Shown piece by piece: positions 48,148-58,349 of a stretch of 64,000 nucleotides of DNA. The translations under genes and the position numbers were made by a program. Source of the DNA: Lantana camara (Eukaryota; Streptophyta; Magnoliopsida; Lamiales; Verbenaceae); contig CM074856.1 in the NCBI GenBank assembly GCA_037501455.1, positions 95,616,001 to 95,680,000 on the forward strand. Reading direction: 5' to 3'. The notes under the pieces are model-generated. The model made no database searches and was not told the origin of the DNA. It was given only the letters and a program-made list of their open reading frames with translations. Positions within the stretch are counted from its first letter, which is position 1. Each line of letters starts with the position of its first letter.

Positions 48148-49044
48148 GGTAAGCACTCTACGTGAGGGTCTTCGTGAGTTGGGGGCTTATATTAATTATT
48201 ATATTCATTTATTTATTATTTCATAACCTTATATGCAATATATTTTCATGCATTTATATGAATTATCATTAACGTGACAATTGCGTGAATTAATTGATAA
48301 CGTGCCTAATTGCTATTATGTGTTCTTAATTGATCATTTAGCTAATTATGTGGACTTAATTACATTACATGAATGGATTTAAGTGACCAATTGCCATGGA
48401 ATGAAACTTAATTGCATGAATTCAAATATTGGAGGGATTAAAGTGCAAAAAGTGATGATTCATGCATTATAGTGGAAGACATATATTATATACATAACAT
48501 CTCTTCCATTATATTTCATTCTTTCCATTTTCATCAAAATCTCACACACCCACACACAATAAATCACTTTGAAAACACCAAGAGAAGGAAGGAAAATTTT
48601 ATCTCATTTTCAAGTTTTAATTCAAGGAAGAAAATGCATAAATGGGAAGCATCACCACCATATCACCATTTCATCCTTTCCTTCTTTAAATTCAAGGTAT
48701 GATATGAATTGTATGAATTCATGAATCATATTTGAGATAGGGTTTGATGTATTAGTATGATTTCTTGGTTACTCATGGTTAGAAGCATGTTTAGGGTCTT
48801 TTTATTTTCAAGACTTGCATGGAAACATGAAGTTATATGAAAGTTGGAATATATGAAAATATATGGGTTTTGTTTGATTAAATTTGATGATCTAGACATG
48901 ATTTAATAGTTTGTTTGATTCCTAAGTGAAGTATTATGTTTACTTGATGTTGTTGGGCAATTGTTATGGTTGGAATTTGATTTGGAGAGGGTTTGCATGA
49001 GTTTTGAAAAATGCCCTGCTGCTGTTCTATTTTTGAGCAGAGGG

Positions 49045-49240
49045 TCCCGGCCGGGATCCTTTTTGAACTAAATCTAGTCCCTGCCGGGATTTTCTCAGAA
49101 ACCGGGGCCTCTGGAATGTGTCCCGGCCAGGATATATTTTCAACTAAAAACCATCCCAGCCGGGACAGTCAAGAAGGGTGGCTACGTTAATTGTGTCCCG
49201 CCGGGACACTTTTGACCTGGAAATCAATCCCGACCGGGAT
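49045..49240. repeat. Palindrome cluster in E LTR (6 copies)
   Basis: Units of type TCCCGGCCGGGA at 49045-49056, 49078-49089, 49121-49132, 49154-49165, 49193-49209 (GTGTCCCG/CCGGGACAC) and 49227-49240. Confidence 0.9.
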
Positions 49241-50217
49241 CTCTCTCTGGGTGAACAGTGTTTTTATGTGTAAAAATTATCCTTTCCTATGACTTCCACT
49301 ATGCCCTGTTTGTTCTTAATTGTTAAAATTATGATAAATTATGTTTGTTTCAATCATGAACATGACATTTCTTAATTGGTCATGCTCGATATTTTATTTC
49401 GGGAATTTCCATGATGGGGGAGGTTTGTGTAATTTTCTCAAACTTTGAAACATGTATTGCATGCTTAATTCTTGCTACATTAATTGATAAATTGAACCCG
49501 TTATGATAATTATTGATTGTAAGAGCTTGATTGACATCACGTGGCTTTGTCGTTCGTCTTGCGTGGTTCATAAGCGTTGAGTCTTACGTACACTTGTCCT
49601 TGTTACACAGATCACGATCCCCGAGACGAGGAGCACGCTCCACAGGGTGTTCCTTTCTTCTTTTGTCGGTAAAGGTGAGGTTTAAATTTCAGATACATAG
49701 AACCCATATGACCCTATGTGATGTTTTAAGCCAAAATGTATCTATATATCTATAGTTTTCCAAACCTTATTGTTTTTAAAAGGATTTCATGAATGAACTG
49801 AACGAACTGAACCGATTGATTGTTTTGGCGAGTAACTGTATTGCACTGTAGGCCCGAGGGTAGTGTACTGAGCCAACCGAGAAAGCATGGGCTGACGGGT
49901 AACTCTTGCACTATCCTCACAACTTTTGGGATGACCCCTGAACCCACTAGGAGATTAGTGGAGGAAGGAGTTGCGGGCACAGGGAATCATGAACCCTATG
50001 CTCACACTGATTGGATGGTGGGGCCTTGCAATCCCATCATCACCCGGAGGAAGAAGGGGTTACTAAAATTGTTATTTGCGCACTGTAATTGATTGCTTGA
50101 GCACCTAATCACTTAATAACTGAATTATTGTACACTGTCGTAGAAAAGTTGGAGAATTGCCCTCACTCGCCGGGCCACTGATTGATTTAAACTAATTGTA
50201 GCGTTAAATTGATTAGT

Positions 50218-50292
50218 TATAATCTCGGGCGAGTTCTACTTTATTCTTGAACTTATATTGCTTTATTTTATAAAATCTTACCCGAGATTATA
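50218..50292 (+). other. Conserved long stem in E LTR
   Basis: TATAATCTCGGG (50218-50229) pairs perfectly with CCCGAGATTATA (50281-50292), 12 bp. Counterparts with altered but still pairing bases are in B, C and F. Confidence 0.7.
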
Positions 50293-50766
50293 ACTTGCAT
50301 TGTAATTGTGCTTATATTTATTAAACCCCTCACTCAGTCTTTCATAGACTGATACCTCACATTTTCAGGTCTGCAGGTTGCGTGCTAGGCGGGATTGAGT
50401 CGGTCTTTATCTTTGAGTCTAGCACTTGTCATTCTCATTTTCTTGTGTTTTATTGATGTTTATACTTGTGCTCTGGATATTGATACCTATGTATATTATA
50501 AATTGCTCTTGAAATTTTGGGAGGTTTGTAAATATTGATGATTGATATGAATATGATAATGTATGTATGTATATCACTATGCTTTAGTTTATTGTTATGC
50601 ATGTTGGTAATTGCTGAGGGTTAGTCCCGCCTAGCTAGAGTGTCGTTTTTTATTGTCTCCCGTTCGCTATAGGCTTGATTCTTGTATGGGTGGTTGTTCC
50701 ATATGTGGATTGAACTATAGTGCGGGGGATGTGGCTACCTAGCGTTCCGGGTGCTACATCCTAAGG

Positions 50767-50778
50767 TGGTATCAGAGC
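50767..50778 (+). promoter_or_regulatory. Primer-binding site of element E (initiator Met tRNA)
   Basis: TGGTATCAGAGC, 8 nt after the LTR end. Confidence 0.93.
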
Positions 50779-50999
50779 CCTGTTGCAATACCGTGGTTCT
50801 AGTGTTATGTCTTGTGAGTCTAAGTCGTACGGTATAGGAGTAATTGATTATGTGCGAGTCTTGCATCTTACTTGAACTTACTTGAATTTCTTTGAACTAC
50901 TTGAATTAATTGAATTATGTGATTTAATTGTGTTATAAGTTTTATTGCATTCATTTGCACTTGTTAATCAAACATGCATGTACAATGTTTGATTTCAGG

Positions 51000-53608
51000 A
51001 TGCCTCGTGGTCACCCTCGTAGAGAGCACTCTCCCGGTCATAGGCACCATCGTCATGACCGTTCTCCTCCACCTCCACCCCCTCAAGCTCAACCTCAGGA
51101 CTTTCTAAATTCTATGGTTCAACTCATCGGTCAAAGGTTGAGGGATTATGTGCCTCTAGCACCACCAGTCCTCCACCACAGGCAGCACCGATTTCGGCTA
51201 TCCTCTGGGAGTTTCAGAATCAACATCCACCAAGCTTCTTCAAGGGAAATGACATTCAAGCCGAACAATGGCTTAAGGAAGTTGAAAGAGTGTGGGAGCT
51301 CATTCCATGTCAGTCTCGGGAGAAGGCACGGTGTACTCTTACTTTAATTCAAGGAGAAGCTTATTCATGGTGGGAAAGCACCAAGATTGTTCTTGATGTC
51401 ACCGAAGAGGACGTCATATGGGAGGTTTTCATTAGAGAGTTTAAGAACAAATTTATTCCTCCATCCTCTCGCACTAGGAGACTTAAGGAATTCACGGAAC
51501 TCAAATAAGGAGGAAAGTCGGTTGCAGAGTATTTAGCCGGGTTTGAGACGTTGTCCAAGTATGCACCCAACATTTTAAGTGACGACTTCCACAAGGCTAT
51601 ACAATTTGTGCAGGGATTGAGGCCGGATATACAAACGACAATTGAAGCAGTCAATACTAGTACATGGAAAAAGGCCACTTTAAAAGCTCTTAAGGTCGAA
51701 GATTCGGTAAATGGACGGAGATCTACATACAGGTCGGGACAAGGTTCGGGTTCAGGATCAAGGTCATATTATAATCCCGGCAAAAGGCCGATCACTTGTA
51801 ATACAACTCCTCCACATCCTAAGTGTCCGGCAAAGAAGTTTAGGCCACCGGGGTCGGTTCAAAAGGCTACTCAGCCACCTGGTTTGCCACCACCACCAGA
51901 GAAACCCTGCGGGCAACCTACACATCACTGTGATAATTGTAGGACGCATTTGGGTTTGTGCTTGACATGCGGGAGTGCCGAACATATGGTGGATTCATGT
52001 CCAGATCGTCGGGGACCACCTACCGGGGTTCAGAGAACATTAATTAGAGCGTGTGCTTATGATCTAGAAGGAGAGGAACTGGATGCAGCTGTAGATCCTG
52101 CCGCGGTTGTTGAAGGTACCATTTGCATTCATGGCATAAACATACATACTCTATTTAATCCGGGAGCTACTCACTCCTTTATTTTTTGTGATATATATGT
52201 TAAACTACGTCTGTGTGTTACTTATTCTGTTGCATATTAGGTGGTTAGTACTCCTTTTGGTGGTAGTGTAGAAACTAACCGGGTTTTTAGAGAGGTGCTG
52301 TTGAGTATTGAGGGTCGGGTTTTATTGACGGACTTCATTGAATTGCCAATGACTCGTTATGGTTCTATCTTGGGAATGGATTGGTTATTCAAGCACTGTG
52401 CTACTGTGGATTGTCGGGCTAAGAGGGCTCGGTTGGGTTCAGAAATTGTTACGGGTTAGAGTTCTAAAACAGTACCTTTGTTATCTTTTTCAGAAGGTCA
52501 GAAATTGGTCCGAGATGGGGCTACGGGATTCATTTCCTATATTCTTAATCAACCCAAGGATCAGATGAAGTTAGAAGAAACAGAAGTGGTTAAAAAGTTT
52601 CCCGAGGTTTTTCCCGAGAAGTTGAATTCTTTACCACAGGATAGAGAAATAGAGCTCATGATTGATTTATATCCGAATGCAGAACCATATTCTAAGACTC
52701 CGTATCGGATGGCTCTGGCAGAATTGAAAGAGCTGAAGATTCAGCTTGATGCTCTATTGGAAGTTGGGTATATTAGGTCGAGTTTTTCGCCGTGGGGTAC
52801 GCTGGTATTGTTTGTGAAGAAGAAGGATAGTACCCTAAGGATGTGTATTGATTATCGGGAGCTTAATCAGATGACCATTAAGAATAAATATCCTCTTCCA
52901 CACATTGAGGAGTTGTTTGACATACTCCAAGGTTCTAAGGTTTACTCAAAGCTTGATTTGAGACAGGGTTATTATCAATTATGGATCTGAGTGGAGGATA
53001 TTCTGAAGACGGGTTTCAATACTAGATATGGGCATTACGAGTTCGTGGTTATGCCTTTTGGATTAATGAATGCTGCCGCCGCTTTTATGGATATGATGCA
53101 TAGAATCTTCCGACCTTTTCTTGATAAGTTTGTTGTGATATTTATTGATGATATTTTGGTGTTTCCTAAGTCTGCTGAGGAACATGTAAGATAACTTCAT
53201 TTGGTGTTAAAAACACTGAAGGAACATCAGTTATTTGCAAAGTTTAGCAAATGTGAGTTTTGGATCGACCGGATGTGTTTCTTGGGTCATATCATTTCGG
53301 GCAAGGGATTAGAAGTTGATCCTTCAAAGATTGAGGCCGTATTGAAGTGGGAGAAGCCAAAGAATGCCTCTGAGATTAAAAGTTTCTTGGGATTGGCGGG
53401 TTATTATAGGAGGTTTGTGCAAGATTTTTCATAGGTCGCCGCTCCTTTAACTTGATTAACAAAGAAAGATGCCAAGTATGAGTGGGATGAGAAATGTGAG
53501 AAGAGCTTCAATGTTTTGAAAGAGAAATTAGTGTCAGCTCCGGTGTTAACTCTTTTGGAAGGTAATGAAGGTTAGCTGTTTATACGGAAGCGTCGAAGGA
53601 AGGACTAG
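51000..53608 (+). pseudogene. gag-pol: Gag-Pol of element E (broken, truncated by F)
   Basis: Starts at ATG 51000 (MPRGHPRREHSPG), 1 nt after an acceptor-like TTTCAG. Gag is frameshifted near 51190 and has a TAA at 51506-51508, where F has CAA. A zinc knuckle CLTCGSAEHMVDSC is intact. The protease active-site Asp is changed to Asn (NPGATHS, codon 52157-52159), so protease activity would be lost. The reverse transcriptase keeps FIDDILVF (near 53145) but has stops at 52988-52990, 53192-53194, 53432-53434 and near 53453. RNase H stops after YTEASKEGL, where F is inserted at 53609. Confidence 0.88.
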
Positions 53609-54791
53609 TGTAACTCCCCGTGTTTTCACACGTGCAGGTAAGAGTTACGTGCGCATTTACATTTAATTATATGATTTTATATCTTGATTACTAATCGAAT
53701 TCGTTTCTAATTTGATTTAATTGTTTAAATTTTATATGAATTCCAATGTGTGCTTTGAATATATGAATGAATTTGTGAGAATGTGAATTTCATGAATTCG
53801 GTGTTGTTTGAATGAAATTACATGTTTCGTGTAATCCGTGGGCTTGATTGTAACTTATTTGAATGTTTTGGACTCAATTGGAAATTGAGTTTGGGCTTAA
53901 TTGCCACTTGTTGAAAGTTTAGGGACCTAATTGAATATTAGGCAACCCCGAACGGGCTTTGCGATATCTTGAGCTCCGGACCTCGAAATCGAGATCCGTA
54001 ATCGGTGTTGAACTTTTTTCGACGATACCTATCCATTAAACTTGACCTTGCATCTTTTCGATACCGTTTGAACCGTTGCCAATGAATCTTTCCACAACCT
54101 CGACCTTATAACTTGTTTGAACCATTTATTAAACGAACCGGACTTGAACCGACCCGAATCCTACCCATATTAGCACTAAATATCAACAAACTCTTTTTCC
54201 TTGCTCCCTCATTCATCGATCCTCATCATCCCAAGAGACAAGAGAGAGCTCCAAGGAAACCCTCCATTGTTGATCATCCAAACCCTAAGCTCAAGAACAA
54301 CTTTCATTCAATCTTCTTCCAAGGTAAGATATGTATTGTTTTTCTCTCATTCTCCTCTCCATTTTCTTCCGATTATATCTTGGCACGAGTTGGGGAATCA
54401 TGTGTTATGAGAAAGCTTGAAAATGATTCAAATGGTATAAATTCTTGGTTCCATGTCTTTCTTTGGTTTTAAGTGATAGTTGATGCATGAAATGTGTTGC
54501 TTGTAACTTCCTCATCATTTTTATATCTTTAAATCTCATGTTGGGTATGTATTACATGATGTGCCATTGTTGAAGCTTTAAGCTTCCATGAATGAAAGCT
54601 TGGTTTTGAGTGACTTTTTGCCAATCTTATGAATTCTTGTATATATGAATGAGTTGCATATTATATGTGAATTATATGGATTGAAATCATGTCTAAGAGT
54701 GTATAAGAGCTTCCTTATAGCTGCCCCTGCTTTTTCAAGCTTTTCCCTCGTGAAACAGAGCTTTTGCTCTGTTTTTCTTGGCAAAACGATG

Positions 54792-55006
54792 AGCTGACAC
54801 GGCCGTGTCAGCTTTGAACTGAAAATGGACACGACCGGGTTGGGCTCTCGGCTTTCAATTTTTCTGATTTTAATCTCGGACACGGCCGTGTCCAATTCCT
54901 TTGAAAACTCAACACGGCCGTGTCGAGCTCTCGACTTTGAATTTTTGGATTTTAAACCTAGGACACGACCGTGTCCGTTTCCTTTGAAAACTCAACACGG
55001 CCGTGT
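54792..55006. repeat. Palindrome cluster in F 5' LTR (6 copies)
   Basis: Core GACACGGCCGTGTC. Copies at 54792-54813 (a perfect 22-bp palindrome), 54828-54841 (degraded), 54878-54893, 54912-54923, 54961-54976 and 54995-55006. Copies 3-4 and 5-6 are exactly 83 bp apart, with similar text between them, so a pair of palindromes was duplicated as a unit. Confidence 0.9.
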
Positions 55007-55865
55007 CATTTGAAATGGCAGCTTTGGGGGAACTCGTTTATTGCTTGTTTTGCGTTTATTACTCGTATTTATGAATTATATGTAACGTGAGTATATTAAA
55101 GCTATGTTTTATGATTGATTTATGATATTGATAACCTTGAATGCAAGTATGAAAGTATGAACGATATGAACGGGAATTTATACGGTTTTACCAAATATTG
55201 AACGAAACTTGTTGAATTATGTGTTTAATTGGATTCTATGACATTCATGACCATAATTGAACATATTATCGCATTTTAAGCATTCCATAGCATGTCATTT
55301 TATAGCCGAGCGTCTAATGTGGTCATGATTGAGTCTCACCCTACCTTTGTCACCAGATCTTGATCCGGTAGGAGGCGAGGTCGGGCAGTGAGAGCTTTGT
55401 CGGGTTCTTTTTGTCTACCAGGTGGGTTTTTCTTCTATCAGATAACAATATGACCCCGAACACCTAATGTGCAAGATTTTGGCCAAAACCCTATATATGT
55501 ATTTATAGCGAGTTTTCAACGAAACGAATGTTTTAAACGAAAGCCTTTTTCTTGAATATCCTACCAAAAGTTTGGCGAGTAACGAATGAGTGATCACAAT
55601 GAATGGGGGCCCGGGACTTAGTGTAGTGGTGAACCGGGGAAGCTTGGGCTGACGTGAATCCATTTATACTAGTTCCAACAATTTCGGCAACCTGGATTTC
55701 ACTAGGAGATTAGTGAATGAAAGGGGACCCCCGCTTTAGGGGATTCATGTACCCCTCTAGCATTAATGAATGAGGGTTCGGGCCTTGCAAACCCGTTCCC
55801 TACCCGGAGGAAAAAGGAGTATGTGAATGATCTAATGAATGTGCACGAAAGAATGAATGCATGAA

Positions 55866-55918
55866 CGAATGAATGAATGAATGATTAATGAATTACACGT
55901 GGTGGTGGTGGTGGTGGT
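55866..55918. repeat. Short microsatellites in F 5' LTR
   Basis: (GAAT)n followed by (GGT)6. The 3' LTR has only (GGT)3 at 63582-63592, a slippage change since insertion. Confidence 0.8.
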
Positions 55919-56598
55919 TGGAGATAATGCACGCCCCCTCGCCGGGCCACTAATGACCTAATGAATGAAATGAATTTGCTATAATCCGATTCGTTGTATT
56001 TACTTCCCACTTGGGAAAAAGGATTCTAAACCTCGAATAAGGATTATAACTTGCATGTACGTGTTTAAATTCCACAATATTATGATATTATGTCTATCTT
56101 TTATACCCACCAGTCTGTCTAAGACTGAACCCGAAGTTGTTTCAGTTATTTTTTGCAGGAAGGGGATGCTAGGCGGGATGCGAGTCGGGAGGAGAGTCTT
56201 GCATAGTGTCTAGCCTTTCCTTTACACGCATTTGATTACATTTTGTTCATTTTGGATTTTGTATATGTGTGGAGCGTATATAGAGATGGTACCCATACGT
56301 ATCTTACATGAAAGATTGGTACATAGAGCGTATAGCTCAATATATATGGAATACTTGTTGGTACCTAGAGCATCTAGCTCAGTATATAGTATATGAATGA
56401 TTGCTTCCGCCTTTCTGTTGCTCTGATTGTTGTTGTTGTTGTTGGGGTTTAAGTTATAGTCTAGTCCCGCCTGGCTTAGCGAGTGTGTATGTCTCCGTTC
56501 GCTATGATTTGGCACGTGTATGGAAATCCATTTCATATACGGGTCGGGCCATGGTGCGGGGGACGTGGCGTCTCGCGCTCGGGCGTTACATCCTTTGA

Positions 56599-56610
56599 TG
56601 GTATCAGAGC
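56599..56610 (+). promoter_or_regulatory. Primer-binding site of element F (initiator Met tRNA)
   Basis: TGGTATCAGAGC, 8 nt after the LTR. Confidence 0.93.
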
Positions 56611-56800
56611 CCAAGGTTGCAAAACCAGGGTCCTAGTGTCGTGTTGAGTCAGTAGGTCGTTCGGCTGTAGGAATTACTTGGTAATGTGGAGCATTTGCAT
56701 TTTATATGATTAGGTGTTTTGATTCTTGACTTGAATGAATTTATCGCATTGTCAAGCATGAACTAAATCTGGCATGCATGTTAGTGGTTGGATTGATAGG

Positions 56801-58349
56801 ATGCCTCCGAGAAGACATCGGGAAAGGTCTCCAGGTCATCATCATCATAGAGATCGTTCTCCTAATCCTCCACAACCGCCTATGAATATGGAGCACTTTA
56901 TGGAGGCGTATATAACTATGTAGAACATAGAAGGGCTCAGGATCCTCCAGTACAACCGCAGGCTGAACACCAAGCCCCTCGTCATAATAATCCGAGAGAT
57001 CATCATGGGTTGTTTTTGAGCTATAATTCTTCAAGGTTTTCCGGTTCGGTTGATGATGCGATATCGGAGGGATGGCTCATAAGGATTAAGAGGATTTTCA
57101 ATGTTAGACAATTTACTTCTCAAGAGAAAGCTCAGTTTGCTATTTTTCAATTGGACGGAGAGGCCTATGATTGGTGGGAACGCACCGGAGAGAAACTCGA
57201 AGTTGAAGGGGAAGAGGTTACTTTGGAAGTCTTTGTAAGGGAGTTTCGAGAGGCTTTTGTGCCCTAGGTCGTTCGAGAAAGGAAAGAACAAGAATTTATG
57301 GATCTGAAGCAAGGGACTCGAACGGTGGCTTAATACCTTTCTCTTTTCAACAGGCTTGGGAAGTACGCACCTCACATTACACGGGATGAAAAGAGAAAGG
57401 CAAAGAAGTTCATCGCAGGATTGAGGCAGGATCTGAGGCAGGGGCACACGGGCCATAACTTTAAATCTTTTGCTGACACTGTACAAAGGGCATTGGTATT
57501 GGAAGAGGAGTATAAGAAAAAGGACCCCATACCTCGCATGCAAATAGGACAAGGATCGGGGTTTGGAAAGGGGAAAAGGCCTATGGTATCTCCTCCTCAG
57601 CCATTTCAAGGGCAAAACAAGAGGTTTCGACCTACAGGAGCTGCACCGCCGAAACCACAAATACCTCCAGCTACTTCTGATCCTCGGCATGATAGGTCAC
57701 CATGTTTATACTGTGGAGGCCCGACTCACACCTACAACACTTGCAGAAGGAGATTGGGATAGTGTCTGATTTGTGGGAAAACGGCGCATATGGCTAATAC
57801 TTGTCCAGACAAGACTCCAGGCTACCAACCGGGAGTTTAGAGGCCGATGATCCCAGCTCGTGCATATGCCCTTGCGGGTGAAGAGCAAAATGTGGAAGCT
57901 AATCCAAATGCAATGGTGGAAGGTACGATATGCATCCATAACACGAACATACATGCATTATTTGACCCTGGCGCTACTCATTCTTTTATATCTTGCAAAT
58001 TAGTTGATACTTTGTGTTTGCCTGTTATATGTTTGAATGCTTATTATGTGGTGAGTTCGCCGTTGGGTGGAAGTCTTGAGACGGATCGGGTGGTCAGGGA
58101 TTGTGTGTTTGGGTTTGAAGGCAGAGAATATCGAGCAGATTTGGTGGTAATGCCGATGAACAGATATGGGGTGATTCTGGGAATGGATTGTTTGTTTCGG
58201 TATCGCGCCACGGTTGATTGTTTCACCAAGACAGTTAAGTTGGGAGAAGAAGTGGTAGTAAGGAAAGAATCAGAGATTCCTCCTCTTTTGTCGTTCACGA
58301 AAGCTCACAGGTTGATAAGGAATGGGGCAACGGGATTATCGCCTATATC
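56801..58349 (+). pseudogene. gag: Gag and protease of element F (broken)
   Basis: Starts MPPRRHRERSPG at 56801. It is broken by a stop near 56922 and a frameshift before 57010, by stops at 57265-57267 (after VP), about 57331, about 57760 and 57838-57840, and by a 1-nt loss near 58336. Two zinc knuckles are still readable: CLYCGGPTHTYNTC and CLICGKTAHMANTC. The protease keeps DPGATHS. Residues match A and E throughout, so this is a once-functional Gag, not a different gene. Confidence 0.88.

Larger units (their letters stand above)
48153..50758 (+). mobile_element. Element E 5' LTR, main part
   Basis: Continues from 37362 and ends GTTCCGGGTGCTACA. Total LTR length is about 2.64 kb, close to B (2.66 kb). 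Contains a donor-like TTCAAG|GTATG (GT at 48697), the palindrome cluster 49045-49240, a conserved mid block shared with C and F (49850-50060), the long stem 50218-50292, and the terminal block. Only the 5' LTR is in the window; E continues past F. Confidence 0.88.
53609..56590 (+). mobile_element. Element F 5' LTR (2982 bp)
   Basis: TGTAACTCCCCG to GGGCGTTACA. Donor-like TTCCAAG|GTAAGA has its GT at 54324. The palindrome cluster is at 54792-55006. The long stem TATAATCC / GGATTATA lies at 55980-55987 / 56041-56048. Confidence 0.93.
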
